Notes: generated from the letters alone by a model not told the origin. A DNA stretch of 64,000 bases from Anoxybacterium sp963668245 (GCA_963668245.2 OY764195.2:1240001-1304000), one strand, 5' to 3'; shown: positions 16,886 through 26,336, counted from the stretch's first letter. A program made the numbers and translations.

Positions 16886-18646
16886 ATGGCTGATATTATT
16901 ATTATGCCAAAGCTCGGATTTAATATGAGTGAAGGCAAGCTTGTGAAATGGTATAAAAATGAAGGTGAGAGTATTAAAAAAAGCGAACCGTTATTTGCCA
17001 TTGAAACGGATAAAACTAGTATTGATATAGAAGCTACTGGAGATGGCGTCGTTCGAAAACTATTAATCAAAGAGGGTGAAGCTGTTCCGGTTACTCTTCC
17101 CATTGCGATTATTGGGGGAGAAAATGAAAACATTGAAAGTGATCTAGCAGATGCCCTTGCAAAATTAGGCAAGGAGCCAGAAGTTGCAGCAGAAACAGCA
17201 AAAGCATCTGCGTCGGCAGCCGCCACCCCTTCCCCGGCTGCCGCACCTGCTGCTGAATCAAACGTAACTGCCAGCGATAAAGACTTTGATATCATTGTTT
17301 TAGGAGGTGGCCCTGGTGGATATGTTGCGGCAATTAAAGCGGGTCAATTGGGAAAGAAAACTGCAATTGTAGAGAAAGACAAATTTGGCGGCGTTTGCAT
17401 GAACAGAGGCTGCATTCCTACCAAAACGCTTCTGAGAAGCGTTGAATCACTAAAAGAAGTTAAGGAATCAGAAAAGTTTGGTGTCGTTAATCTAGACGTC
17501 TCTTCTGTTAAATTAGACATGGAAAAAGTTCAAAAAAGAAAAGAAATGATTGTAAAACAGTTAGTCGGTGGTGTAACGGGACTTCTAAAGAAAAACGGTG
17601 TGACCGTGATTGATGGAGAAGGCATCATCAAGGATAAAAATACTGTGACTGTTTCTGGTAAAGATTACAGTACCGATAATATTATCATTGCGACTGGTTC
17701 TGATATCAAATCTTTACCAGTTTCTATCGATAAAAAGATGAACATTATGACGAGCAATGATGTTTTGGATTTGGACAAGATTCCGTCAGATATTGCAATC
17801 ATTGGTGGTGGCGTAATCGGAATTGAGTTTGCATATTTCTTTGCCAATCTAGGTTGTAAGGTCACGGTGGTTGAGTTTTTAGATAGAATTTTACCAATGG
17901 TAGATGAAGAAATTACAAATCAGGTTACTGGAATGTTGGAATTCATGGGAGTTAAGGTGTATACAAGCGCTAAAGTCACCGCAATTTCCAGCAATGCAGT
18001 AATCTTTGAGAAGAATGGAAAACAAGAAACGGTTGCAGCAACAAATGTCTTGATGGCAGTTGGACGTGGACCAGATCTTGGCGGAATTGATTGCAAAAAA
18101 CTTGGAATTAAGACAGAACGAGGTGCTATTGTTACCGATGGCAATCTCAGAACGTCAGTAAGCAACATATTTGCTGTTGGAGATGTAAATGGCAAAGCGA
18201 TGTTGGCTCATACTGCGTCAACAGAAGGAATTATTGCGGTAGAAAACATTTGCGGGCACAATAAAATAATGGAGTATGACAAAATTCCAAGTGCTATCTA
18301 CATTCAACCTGAAGTAGCATGCGTTGGTTTGACAGAAGCGCAAGCCAGAGAAAAATATGGAGCAATAAAAGTCGGAAAGTTCCCTCTCTTAGGCAATGGA
18401 AAAGCAAAAGTAGCAGGGGAGGAAAGTGGCTTAATTAAAGTAATTACGGAAGAAAAATATGGCGAGGTTGTAGGAGTTCATATTTTTGGTATCCATGCAA
18501 CGGATATGATCGCTGAAGCGGTTGTTGCCATGAATCTTGAATCAACTGCCGAAGAAATTGCTATGTCAATTCATCCGCATCCAACGGTTTCGGAGATTTA
18601 TCACGAAGCATCACATGCGGCAATTGATAAAGCAATTCATATATAA
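16886..18646 (+). CDS. acoL: Dihydrolipoamide dehydrogenase E3 with an N-terminal lipoyl domain
   Basis: 586 residues, about 120 longer than a plain E3, because residues 1-80 are a lipoyl domain (Lys 43 in ETDKTS) joined by an Ala/Pro-rich linker at about 105-130. The E3 part has the FAD motif GGGPGGYVAA, the redox disulfide in GGVCMNRGCIPTK, the NAD motif GGGVIGIEFA and the C-terminal HPHPTVSE catalytic His-Glu region. It reoxidises the lipoyl arm of E2 and reduces NAD. GAGGAGG precedes the ATG, 13 bases after acoC. The lipoyl domain aligns closely with the start of acoC at protein and DNA level, so one probably arose by duplication. Confidence 0.94.
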   Translation: MADIIIMPKLGFNMSEGKLVKWYKNEGESIKKSEPLFAIETDKTSIDIEATGDGVVRKLLIKEGEAVPVTLPIAIIGGENENIESDLADALAKLGKEPEVAAETAKASASAAATPSPAAAPAAESNVTASDKDFDIIVLGGGPGGYVAAIKAGQLGKKTAIVEKDKFGGVCMNRGCIPTKTLLRSVESLKEVKESEKFGVVNLDVSSVKLDMEKVQKRKEMIVKQLVGGVTGLLKKNGVTVIDGEGIIKDKNTVTVSGKDYSTDNIIIATGSDIKSLPVSIDKKMNIMTSNDVLDLDKIPSDIAIIGGGVIGIEFAYFFANLGCKVTVVEFLDRILPMVDEEITNQVTGMLEFMGVKVYTSAKVTAISSNAVIFEKNGKQETVAATNVLMAVGRGPDLGGIDCKKLGIKTERGAIVTDGNLRTSVSNIFAVGDVNGKAMLAHTASTEGIIAVENICGHNKIMEYDKIPSAIYIQPEVACVGLTEAQAREKYGAIKVGKFPLLGNGKAKVAGEESGLIKVITEEKYGEVVGVHIFGIHATDMIAEAVVAMNLESTAEEIAMSIHPHPTVSEIYHEASHAAIDKAIHI

Positions 18647-18675
18647 ATTATCATACACAAAATCCTCTTTCTTTC

Positions 18676-18710
18676 ATATGCAGAATGTCAATGAAAGGCA
18701 TTCTGCATAT
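18676..18710. other. 12-bp perfect stem-loop between acoL and the SGNH hydrolase gene
   Basis: ATATGCAGAATG pairs with CATTCTGCATAT across an 11-base loop. No T-run follows, so a rho-independent terminator is doubtful. It may slow or process the transcript after acoL. Confidence 0.5.
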
Positions 18711-18740
18711 TGCAAAATATATTTTAGAAGGGCGCATCAT

Positions 18741-19325
18741 ATGAAAGTGGTTTGTATAGGAGATAGCTTGACTAGAGGCTACGGTGTTCAAAAGAAAGAA
18801 TGCTGGGTGGAGCTTCTCAATGAAAGAGCAGAAGTTGAATTTATCAACAAAGGAATCAATGGAGATACAAGCGGAGGTATGCTTTCAAGGTTTCAAAATG
18901 ATGTGGTATTAGAAAAACCGAGATATGCAATCGTCATGGGTGGTTTCAATGATTTTATCGTAGGTGGAAATCTTAGCACTGTAAAGCCAAATATGATGGC
19001 TATGATCCACCAAGCTTATCATCACGGGATTACGCCAATCGTAGGAATCTGTATTCAGCCAGATTTGTCCATGCTGAAAGAAGAGTGGATAGATTTTATT
19101 CCAAAAGAAACATTGATTCAAACTTTAATGGAGTATCATAACTGGCTAATGGATTTTTGTAAAGTGTTTCGACTTTCGTGCATTGATTTATTTGTTGCGT
19201 TTCAGAACGAGATACAAGGACAAACTAGTCGTTATTTGCTAGATGGACTGCATCCCGGGCCAGAAGGGCATAGAATTTTGGCAGAAATTATTGAAAAAAA
19301 GATTTTGCTGCTAACACAGTATTAG
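18741..19325 (+). CDS. SGNH/GDSL-type esterase or lipase
   Basis: 194 residues from the ATG at 18741, preceded by AGAAGG; the open frame extends back into acoL but has no start with a ribosome site. All SGNH blocks are present: GDSLTRG with nucleophile Ser9, the Gly of block II, GGFNDF (block III Asn) and DGLHPGPEGH with the catalytic Asp/His pair. It lacks a signal peptide and is therefore cytosolic. Family members hydrolyse acyl esters of many kinds. It follows acoL by 94 bases and may be cotranscribed, but no link with acetoin use is evident. Confidence 0.87.
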   Translation: MKVVCIGDSLTRGYGVQKKECWVELLNERAEVEFINKGINGDTSGGMLSRFQNDVVLEKPRYAIVMGGFNDFIVGGNLSTVKPNMMAMIHQAYHHGITPIVGICIQPDLSMLKEEWIDFIPKETLIQTLMEYHNWLMDFCKVFRLSCIDLFVAFQNEIQGQTSRYLLDGLHPGPEGHRILAEIIEKKILLLTQY

Positions 19326-19386
19326 GATGTTAGGATGAGAAAATAAGGTTACAAATTGGATGAAAATAAGGGTAGGTGATAAGAAT

Positions 19387-20055
19387 ATGAAAGAATATTC
19401 AATTATATCAAATGCTGTTATCAGAAGGCTTCCAAGGTATCGTAGGATACTTCAGGAACTGATTAAAAATAAAGTTGGGGTAATCTCTTCAACTGAACTA
19501 GGCAAAATGATTGGTTATACTGCATCGCAAATTAGACAAGACTTAAATAATTTTGGGACCTTTGGGATGCAGGGATATGGTTATAATTCAGAGAGATTGT
19601 ATAAGCAAATTAATAATATTTTGGGTCTAGAAAAGAAATATATGATGATCATTATTGGTACGGGAAACCTTGGACAGGCAATTGCAAATTATACTCATTT
19701 TTATAAAGCGGGATATGAAACCATTGCATTGTTTGATGTGAATCCAAAACTAATTGGTCTGAAAATCAATGACATAGAAGTTCTCGATTTCAATGATTTG
19801 CCAGAGTTTTTAAGAGACAATCAAGTGGAAATCGGGATTATTACAACAAATAAAGACAATGCCCAGATTGTGGCAGACACTTTAGTAAATGGTGGGGTAA
19901 AGGGAATTTGGAATTTTGCTCCGACCGATTTAACCGTTCCTGAATATGTGGCGGTAGAAAATGCGCATCTTAGTGATAGCTTGCATATTTTGACATACCA
20001 TATCAATCGGATTGAACGAAAGGAACAAGAAACGGAAGAAAAAATACCATCATAA
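19387..20055 (+). CDS. rex: Redox-sensing transcriptional repressor Rex
   Basis: 222 residues from the ATG at 19387. The N-terminal winged helix (ISSTELGKMIGYTASQIRQD, then LNNFGTFG) is the Rex DNA-binding domain, and the Rossmann fold carries GTGNLGQAI for NADH. The C-terminal helix is the domain-swap helix of the dimer. Rex represses fermentation and NADH-oxidising genes when NADH/NAD is low. The start was set nine codons inside the open frame because GGTAGGTG precedes it. It is placed after the acetoin genes, whose E3 makes NADH, but a specific link is inference. Confidence 0.95.
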   Translation: MKEYSIISNAVIRRLPRYRRILQELIKNKVGVISSTELGKMIGYTASQIRQDLNNFGTFGMQGYGYNSERLYKQINNILGLEKKYMMIIIGTGNLGQAIANYTHFYKAGYETIALFDVNPKLIGLKINDIEVLDFNDLPEFLRDNQVEIGIITTNKDNAQIVADTLVNGGVKGIWNFAPTDLTVPEYVAVENAHLSDSLHILTYHINRIERKEQETEEKIPS

Positions 20056-20125
20056 TGGATGTCTATATAAACGAGCGTAAATCTCTTTCATAGGTAATAG
20101 AGTTTAATAATTACAAGGAACCTTC

Positions 20126-20175
20126 AAAAAAAGGCAGACCTCCAAAATATCATTTGGAAGTCTGCCTTTTTTTGC
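20126..20175 (+). terminator. Rho-independent terminator after rex
   Basis: AAAAAAAGGCAGAC pairs with GTCTGCCTTTTTTT, with further pairing of TCCAAA and TTTGGA in the loop region. The T-run is immediate. Confidence 0.93.
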
Positions 20176-20202
20176 ATTTGAAAGAAAAATCATTGCATAT
20201 TC

Positions 20203-20217
20203 AACAAACGTTTGCTA
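20203..20217. promoter_or_regulatory. LacI-type operator upstream of the iol regulator gene
   Basis: ACAAACGTTTGC has a perfect CAAACGTTTG core (20205-20214) with a central CG, the classic LacI/CcpA-family site. It lies about 20 bases before the start of the LacI-family gene, suggesting autoregulation or catabolite control of the iolDEG operon. Confidence 0.65.
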
Positions 20218-20233
20218 TTATGATGTTATTATA

Positions 20234-21271
20234 GTGAAGGGGATGATTTCGATTACAGTTACGATTAAAGATGTCGCAAAGGAATTGGGTGTTTCTTATT
20301 CGTCTATTTCTCGAGCGTTAAATGGAAAAGATGGAGTTAGCAAGGAAACTCGAAACAAAATTTTGAAGGCAGCAGAACGTATGGGGTATCAGCCTAACGA
20401 CCTAGCTCGAGGGCTAGTCAACCGAGTTTCAAAAACCATTGGTGTTATCATTCCAGATATTAATAATCCTTTTTTTAATGAAATTGTGGCGGGAATTTCG
20501 GATGCCGCTAGCGAAAACGAATACAATATGTTTCTTTGTGTTTCTGGATGGGATTCAAAGAGAGAAAAGGATTATTTTAATATGCTTCGACAAAAGCGTG
20601 TGGACGGAATCATTTTGAAATCTGCGGGGAAGAATGAAGAATATGATGACGTAAAATCGCCGCTCATGATTATTGAGCGATATAGCAAAAAAAGCCATCG
20701 TTTCGATTCTGTTGAAGTTGATAATGAGCTTGGTGGATATTTAGCAGCGAAGCATCTCTTGGACAGTGGTTACCAAAACTTGGCGTTCATACTGGGACGT
20801 GAGGATCATATTGCATCCAATCGAAGACTTGTCGGAGCTGAAAAGGCTATGGAAGAAGCCGGGCTCAAGATATGTGAGGAATTGATAATCGAAGGTAGCT
20901 TTTCTATTGAGGGTGGGCGAATTGCTGCAAAAACTCTCTTTGAAGGTGGTCAGAAAATTGACGCAATATTCTGCGTCAACGATTTAATTGCAATGGGGGC
21001 ATTGCAATATTGTAACGAATCAAATCTTCAAGTACCAGATGAGATAGGCGTAATCGGTTATGATAATATTTCCTATGCAGGTCTACCTCAGATTGAGCTG
21101 ACAACTGTGCATCAACCAAAATACGAATTGGGTAAAATGCTAGTTGAAACCTTGCTGGAGGAAATAAAAGAAAAAGATAAGAAAAGACCAACTAAAAAAA
21201 TTATTTTGAATCCGGAGTTGAAAATCAGAAAAACAACACGATGTAAAAAGAACAATGAGGTGAAACGATGA
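20234..21271 (+). CDS. LacI-family transcriptional regulator, first gene of the iolDEG operon
   Basis: 345 residues from a GTG at 20234, or 342 from the ATG at 20243 that AAGGGG abuts. Residues 8-55 hold a LacI helix-turn-helix (IKDVAKELGVSYSSISRALN) and hinge helix; the rest is a periplasmic-binding-like sensor ending in VIGYDNISYAGLP and TTVHQP, typical of the family. Its stop overlaps the iolD start by four bases, so they are translationally coupled. It most likely represses the inositol genes and responds to an inositol intermediate. A matching palindrome lies just upstream. Confidence 0.92.
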   Translation: MKGMISITVTIKDVAKELGVSYSSISRALNGKDGVSKETRNKILKAAERMGYQPNDLARGLVNRVSKTIGVIIPDINNPFFNEIVAGISDAASENEYNMFLCVSGWDSKREKDYFNMLRQKRVDGIILKSAGKNEEYDDVKSPLMIIERYSKKSHRFDSVEVDNELGGYLAAKHLLDSGYQNLAFILGREDHIASNRRLVGAEKAMEEAGLKICEELIIEGSFSIEGGRIAAKTLFEGGQKIDAIFCVNDLIAMGALQYCNESNLQVPDEIGVIGYDNISYAGLPQIELTTVHQPKYELGKMLVETLLEEIKEKDKKRPTKKIILNPELKIRKTTRCKKNNEVKR

Positions 21272-23133
21272 TGAAGATCAAAATGACAATGGCACAAGCA
21301 CTGTTAAAATTTCTTGACAATCAGTATATCCATGCTGATGGGCAAGAAATTAAATTTGTTCAGGGTGTTTTAGGCATCTTTGGACATGGAATGGTAGTTG
21401 GGTTGGGCGAAGCTCTTGAATCTGGTGATCATGGACTACGCTTTATGCAAGGAAAAAATGAACAAGGAATGGCCCATATTGCTATGGGTTTTGCAAAGCA
21501 GAAAAATAGAAAACAGATTATGGCAGTAACTAGCTCCATTGGACCTGGTGCACTGAATATGGTGACAGCTGCTGGAACAGCAACCGCCAACCGAATTCCG
21601 GTTTTGTTTTTACCTTCTGAAGCTTATGCTAGTCGTCAGCCTGACCCAGTTCTTCAGCAAATCGAGCAATCTTATGATTATAATATAACTGCCAACGATG
21701 CGTTTAAGGCAGTGAGCAAATACTGGGACCGTATTGCACGGCCAGAGCAGCTGATGACAGCAGCAATCAATGCAATGCGAGTTTTGACTGACCCCGCAGA
21801 AACTGGTGCAGTTACTCTTTGCCTTCCTCAGGACGTTCAAGGAGAAGTTTATGAATATCCTGCTGATTTTTTTGAAAAACGGGTACATTACATCCAGAGA
21901 AGAGATATTGACCCAACCATCCTTCAAAAAGCGGTTGAATTAATCCAATCAAAGAAAAAACCATTTATTCTTTGCGGAGGCGGAGTGAAATATTCAGCAG
22001 CAGAAAAAGAATTCATGGAATTTGCAGAAGCATTTCAAATCCCATTTGGCGAAACTCAGGCAGGAAAAGGAGCGGTTCTATTTGACCATCCGATGAATAT
22101 GGGGGGAGCAGGTTTGACTGGGTCTTCTTCGGCTAACATTTTAGCGCAAGAAGCAGATTTGATTATTGGGGTAGGAACAAAATTAAACGACTTTTGTACT
22201 TGTTCCAAATGGCTCTACCGTAATGAAGATGTGGAAATGCTTACAATTAACCTGAATCCCTTTGATGCATACAAAATGAATGCATTACCTGTGATGGCAG
22301 ATGCAAAGCTCGCTTTAACAGCGCTAACTGAGGCATTGAAGGAAAAAGGTTATAAAACTGGGTATCAGAATGAAATAAAGCAAGCACGAGAGGATTGGGA
22401 GAAAGAAGTCCATCGCCTTTATCAATTAGAATCTTCTGATGGTTTGGTTCAATCCAGAATACTGGGTGAGCTGAATGAGAAACTAATTGGAAACGATGGC
22501 ATTATTGTTGCCGCTTCAGGGAGCTTACCTAGTGATGTACAGAGGGTATGGAGATGCAGAGACCATGGTGTTTACCACGTTGAATATGGTTTCTCTTGCA
22601 TGGGATATGAAGTGGCCGCCGCTGTTGGCGTCAAACTTGCCGAACCGAATCGGGATGTTTATGTATTGGTAGGTGATGGAAGCTTTAATATGCTCCACTC
22701 TGAATTCATTACTAGTCTACAGGAGGACTTAAAAATCAATGTTATTCTTCTCGATAACCACGGATTCCAGTGTATCCATAACTTACAAAGAAGTCAGGGT
22801 ATTCCAAGCTTTGCAAATGAATATAGAACACGAGAAACAGAAAGTGGAAGACTAACTGGAGACTATTTGAAGATTGATTATGCGATGGTAGCACGTGGAT
22901 ATGGTGGCACTGGCTACTCGGTAACAACACTTGAGGAGCTAGAATCAGGCTTTCATGCGATGCAAGAAAGTGAAATGAGCAGCATCTTAGATATTAAAAC
23001 GCTTCCTGGAACAATGACTGATGGATATCATGCATGGTGGAGAGTTGGTACTGCTCAAGTATCGGCACACCCTGCTGTAGAAGAAGCTGCAAGAGATATT
23101 CAAAAGCATGTAGCTGAAGCAAAAATGTATTAA
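21268..23133 (+). CDS. iolD: 3D-(3,5/4)-trihydroxycyclohexane-1,2-dione acylhydrolase
   Basis: 621 residues, within the usual IolD length. It is a thiamine-diphosphate enzyme: an N-terminal Pyr domain with GIFGHGMVVGLGEAL and QGKNEQGMAH (active-site Glu region), and a PP domain with GDGSFNMLHSE to DNHGFQCIHNLQ, the metal-diphosphate motif. IolD opens the ring of the trihydroxycyclohexanedione made by IolE, giving 5-deoxy-glucuronate. GAGGTG precedes the ATG. It is followed by iolE and iolG and preceded by a LacI gene. Only the ring-opening route needs this enzyme. Confidence 0.96.
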   Translation: MMKIKMTMAQALLKFLDNQYIHADGQEIKFVQGVLGIFGHGMVVGLGEALESGDHGLRFMQGKNEQGMAHIAMGFAKQKNRKQIMAVTSSIGPGALNMVTAAGTATANRIPVLFLPSEAYASRQPDPVLQQIEQSYDYNITANDAFKAVSKYWDRIARPEQLMTAAINAMRVLTDPAETGAVTLCLPQDVQGEVYEYPADFFEKRVHYIQRRDIDPTILQKAVELIQSKKKPFILCGGGVKYSAAEKEFMEFAEAFQIPFGETQAGKGAVLFDHPMNMGGAGLTGSSSANILAQEADLIIGVGTKLNDFCTCSKWLYRNEDVEMLTINLNPFDAYKMNALPVMADAKLALTALTEALKEKGYKTGYQNEIKQAREDWEKEVHRLYQLESSDGLVQSRILGELNEKLIGNDGIIVAASGSLPSDVQRVWRCRDHGVYHVEYGFSCMGYEVAAAVGVKLAEPNRDVYVLVGDGSFNMLHSEFITSLQEDLKINVILLDNHGFQCIHNLQRSQGIPSFANEYRTRETESGRLTGDYLKIDYAMVARGYGGTGYSVTTLEELESGFHAMQESEMSSILDIKTLPGTMTDGYHAWWRVGTAQVSAHPAVEEAARDIQKHVAEAKMY

Positions 23134-23214
23134 TAATTCCCTTGTCAGTTTCAGATAGATATCCTTGTGATATTGCTGAAAATCAAAAAAATTGTATTAA
23201 GGATGGGTAAATGC

Positions 23215-24111
23215 ATGGAAAAGAAAAAAATTAGAATTGGTATTGCTCCGATTGGATGGACTAATGATGACCTCCCAGACCTAGGTAGCGAAAATACTTT
23301 TGAACAATGTGTCAGTGAAATGGCATTGGCCGGTTTCAAGGGAACTGAAGTCGGAAACAAGTATCCAAGAGATACGGTTGTTTTGAAAAAAGCACTTGAA
23401 ATGAGAGGAATAGAAATTTGTAATGCATGGTTTAGTGCTTGCTTTACAACAAAATCCGAAGAAGAAGTATTAAAAGAATTTATAGAGCATAGAGATTTTC
23501 TTTATGAAATGGGTGCAAAAGTGATTGGCGCTGCAGAAGTTGGAAATAGTATTCAAGGACTTTCTGAACCAATTTTTGATGCAAAACCTGTTTATACAGA
23601 GGAGCAGTGGACAAAAGTAATCAACGGATATAATAAAATGGCAGACTTGGCCGAAGAAAAAGGTATGAAGCTAGGATGCCATCATCATATGGGTACTGGT
23701 GTACAAACGATGGAAGAAATCGATCGCTTTATGGGAAGCGTGCAAGACAATGTATACTTGTTATATGATTCAGGCCATATTTACTACTCAGAAGGAAACT
23801 ATGAAGCGTGTCTTACTTTACTGAAGAAGTATATTGATCGTACCGCACACGTTCACTTAAAGGATGTTCGCCCAGAAGTGATTGAAAAAGTTCGTGCAGA
23901 AAAAATGAGCTTTTTAGACGGTGTTCGTGCAGGAACGTTTACAGTGCCTGGAGATGGTGCCATTGATTTTGAACCAATCTTTGAAATGATCAATCAAAGT
24001 GGATTTGAGGGTTGGATGGTTGTGGAAGCAGAACAAGATCCTGCAAAAGCAAATCCGTTAGAGTATGCATTAAAAGCAAGAAAATACATTGAAGAAAAAT
24101 CAGGTCAGTAG
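23215..24111 (+). CDS. iolE: 2-keto-myo-inositol dehydratase (inosose dehydratase)
   Basis: 298 residues from the ATG at 23215, matching the usual IolE length; the open frame starts 16 codons earlier without a ribosome site. A TIM-barrel fold of the xylose-isomerase-like family, with IAPIGWTNDDLPDLG at the start, GCHHHMGTGVQT in the middle and LYDSGHIYYSEG, VHLKDVRP and DFEPIFEMI later, which contribute metal and substrate ligands. It dehydrates scyllo-inosose to the dione used by IolD. It lies 81 bases after iolD and 16 bases before iolG. Confidence 0.95.
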   Translation: MEKKKIRIGIAPIGWTNDDLPDLGSENTFEQCVSEMALAGFKGTEVGNKYPRDTVVLKKALEMRGIEICNAWFSACFTTKSEEEVLKEFIEHRDFLYEMGAKVIGAAEVGNSIQGLSEPIFDAKPVYTEEQWTKVINGYNKMADLAEEKGMKLGCHHHMGTGVQTMEEIDRFMGSVQDNVYLLYDSGHIYYSEGNYEACLTLLKKYIDRTAHVHLKDVRPEVIEKVRAEKMSFLDGVRAGTFTVPGDGAIDFEPIFEMINQSGFEGWMVVEAEQDPAKANPLEYALKARKYIEEKSGQ

Positions 24112-24127
24112 TTAAGGGGGAAACAGA

Positions 24128-25144
24128 ATGGAAAAGAAATTGAAAGTCGGTATTGTTGGTACTGGCAGAATCGGAAAAGTTCATACTATGAGCATCATGA
24201 ATTATCTTCCAGAGGTTGAGGTAAAAGGCGTAACTGATATCTATCTTGACTCTGCAAAAGAGTGGGCTTCTCAAACGGGCATTTCAACTGTTTATGGAAG
24301 CTACCAAGAACTAGTTGCTGATCCTGATTTAGATGCAGTTTTAGTTTGTTCTTCTACAGATACACATGCGGAAATTGCCATCGCTGCTGCAAATGCTGGA
24401 AAGCATGTTTTCTGTGAAAAACCAGTTGATCTTTCGGTAGAAAAGGTGGAAGCTGTTATTGAAGCAGCAAAAAAAGCAGGTGTGAAACTTCAGATTGGGT
24501 TTAATAGAAGATTTGATCACAATTTTAGAAAAGTAAAAGAGTTAATTGACAATAAAACAATTGGAGACCTACAGATTTTAAAGATTACCTCAAGAGATCC
24601 ATCCCCACCTCCAATTGAATATGTTAAGGTGTCTGGTGGAATTTTCATGGACATGACAATTCATGACTTTGATATGAGTAGATTTTTGACTAGCAGTGAA
24701 GCAGAAGAAGTGTATGTATCAGCTGCGTGTATGGTGGATCCAGCCATTGGAGAAGCGGGAGATGTGGATACTGCTTTGATTACAATTCGCTTTAAAAATG
24801 GTGCAATCTGCGTGATTGATAATTCAAGAAAAGCGGCGTACGGATACGACCAACGAGTTGAAGCTTTTGGTTCAAAAGGAAAGGTTGAAATTACGAATGA
24901 TCACCCTTCTACCGCTGTATGGAGCACGGAAGAAGGCGTATTTAGTGAAAAACCGTTATATTTCTTCTTGGAAAGATACATGGACTCTTTTGCCGAAGAG
25001 ATGAAACAATTCGTAAAAGCTTTAGTTGATAATACAGAGACTCCTGTTACTGGATTTGATGGATTGCAGCCAATTAAACTTGGTTTGGCAGCTCGAAAAT
25101 CGGTTGCAGAAGGAAGACCAGTAAAATTAAGCGAAATTGAATAG
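24128..25144 (+). CDS. iolG: Inositol 2-dehydrogenase
   Basis: 338 residues. The N-terminal Rossmann fold starts KVGIVGTGRIGKVH; the Gfo/Idh/MocA motif CEKP carries Lys98, and Asp175 and His179 in MDMTIHDFD complete the catalytic triad as in Bacillus IolG. It oxidises myo-inositol to 2-keto-myo-inositol with NAD, the common entry step for both branches in this locus. AAGGGGGA precedes the ATG. It is the last enzyme gene of the first inositol operon. Activity on other inositol stereoisomers or glucose cannot be excluded. Confidence 0.93.
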   Translation: MEKKLKVGIVGTGRIGKVHTMSIMNYLPEVEVKGVTDIYLDSAKEWASQTGISTVYGSYQELVADPDLDAVLVCSSTDTHAEIAIAAANAGKHVFCEKPVDLSVEKVEAVIEAAKKAGVKLQIGFNRRFDHNFRKVKELIDNKTIGDLQILKITSRDPSPPPIEYVKVSGGIFMDMTIHDFDMSRFLTSSEAEEVYVSAACMVDPAIGEAGDVDTALITIRFKNGAICVIDNSRKAAYGYDQRVEAFGSKGKVEITNDHPSTAVWSTEEGVFSEKPLYFFLERYMDSFAEEMKQFVKALVDNTETPVTGFDGLQPIKLGLAARKSVAEGRPVKLSEIE

Positions 25145-25188
25145 AAAAAAGAATTCATCTGGTGTAAAATAGGATACAGTATTGAGAC

Positions 25189-25211
25189 TTTGTTTCTTTT
25201 GAAGAAACAAA
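25189..25211. promoter_or_regulatory. Inverted repeat before the second LacI-family gene
   Basis: TTTGTTTC and GAAACAAA face each other across seven bases, ending just before the ribosome site of the LacI-family gene at 25224. It may be an operator for autoregulation, or a leader hairpin that limits translation. Confidence 0.45.
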
Positions 25212-25223
25212 TTGGAGGATAAT

Positions 25224-26279
25224 ATGGCAGGAATTAAAGAAGTAGCAAAAAAAGCCGGCGTATCCATTTCTACTGTATCAAATGTCATGAATGAGACAAA
25301 ACCGGTGAGTGAAGATTTAAAAGCCCGTGTCAATGAAGCGATTGAAGCGCTTCAATATGAAGTGAATCCAGTTGGAAGAGGATTAAAAAGCAATAAAACC
25401 AATCAAATTGGAGTCATCGTTCCTTCCTTCAACCAAGTATATTTTCCCGCTGTTTTGCAAGGAATCCATGAGGCTGGTTTACAGTATGGCTACACGATAG
25501 TCGTATTTGAGACCAATGGTGATGTGGAACAAGAAAAAGAACATATTCGCTTTTTGCAACATTCATGGACTGATGGGATTATACTTGCATCCTATGCAAA
25601 CAAGGAAAACGTATCGGATCGAAAATACATCAGATCATTAGTTGATAGTGGAAATAGAAAGAAGAAGATTCCAGTTGTAGTGTTAGAAAGTATGCTGGAC
25701 CCTGGACTTGATTGTGTGATGATTGACAATGTGCATGCCGCAGAAACTGCAGTGGATCACCTGATTTCATTGGGACATACTAGTATTGCTCATATTACGG
25801 CACCGTTAAAGTTTCAAATTGGAGCATTGCGGCTAGCGGGCTATAAAAAGACGATGGAACGCCATGGATTAATGGTTCAAAGTGATTTGATTTCTGAAGG
25901 AGATTATACTCCTATTAGTGGATATCACAGTATGAAAAAAATATTAGAAAAAGGGAAGTTATTTACAGCCGTTTTTGCTGGGAATGATCAAATGGGAATT
26001 GGTGCCTTAAGAGCATTACTCGATGCGGGAAAGAGGGTTCCTGAAGATGTCGCAGTCATAGGGATTGACAATAACTTCCCCTCTACGCTGGTTTCACCAT
26101 CCCTCTCTAGTGTGAACTTGCCCAAATTTGAATTGGGATACCAAGCTATGGAATTGCTATATCGCAGAATAGAAGATCCAGAGCTGGAGGCAATGGCAAT
26201 TACGCTTGAAACTGAGCTTATTGTTCGGAAATCCACAAGCCATGATGGTGATGGAACTTGGAACCTACGTGGCTGGTAA
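25224..26279 (+). CDS. LacI-family transcriptional regulator, second of the locus
   Basis: 351 residues from the ATG at 25224, which TTGGAGGAT precedes; the frame opens four codons earlier at a TTG inside that ribosome site. A LacI-type helix-turn-helix (IKEVAKKAGVSISTVSNVMN) is followed by a sensor domain with a family-typical VIGIDNNFPSTLVSPSL segment. It sits between iolG and a terminator shared with the converging second inositol operon. The other LacI protein heads the same operon, so the locus has two regulators, perhaps one for each branch. The effectors are unknown. Confidence 0.92.
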   Translation: MAGIKEVAKKAGVSISTVSNVMNETKPVSEDLKARVNEAIEALQYEVNPVGRGLKSNKTNQIGVIVPSFNQVYFPAVLQGIHEAGLQYGYTIVVFETNGDVEQEKEHIRFLQHSWTDGIILASYANKENVSDRKYIRSLVDSGNRKKKIPVVVLESMLDPGLDCVMIDNVHAAETAVDHLISLGHTSIAHITAPLKFQIGALRLAGYKKTMERHGLMVQSDLISEGDYTPISGYHSMKKILEKGKLFTAVFAGNDQMGIGALRALLDAGKRVPEDVAVIGIDNNFPSTLVSPSLSSVNLPKFELGYQAMELLYRRIEDPELEAMAITLETELIVRKSTSHDGDGTWNLRGW

Positions 26280-26285
26280 AAAAAT

Positions 26286-26332
26286 AAACTCCTATCAGTA
26301 TAATTAACCTTTACTGATAGGAGTTTTTTTAT
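26286..26332. terminator. Bidirectional terminator between the two inositol operons
   Basis: AAACTCCTATCAGTA pairs with TACTGATAGGAGTTT across an 11-base loop, a 15-bp stem. T-runs follow on the plus strand and a TTTATTTTTT-type end on the minus strand. Converging operons end on either side. Confidence 0.93.
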
Positions 26333-26336
26333 TGGA

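Noticed and set aside
16423..17295. 290-codon open frame opposite acoC and acoL
   Set aside because: It spans the gene boundary of two certain genes, has no ribosome site and gives a Ser/Ala/Phe-rich shadow translation.
13468..18646. Pyruvate or branched-chain 2-oxoacid dehydrogenase instead of acetoin dehydrogenase
   Set aside because: Sequence alone does not exclude it, but the divergent AcoR-like activator and sigma-54 promoter fit acetoin best.
18676..18710. Strong terminator after acoL
   Set aside because: The 12-bp stem is perfect but no T-run follows on either strand, so it is listed only as a stem-loop.
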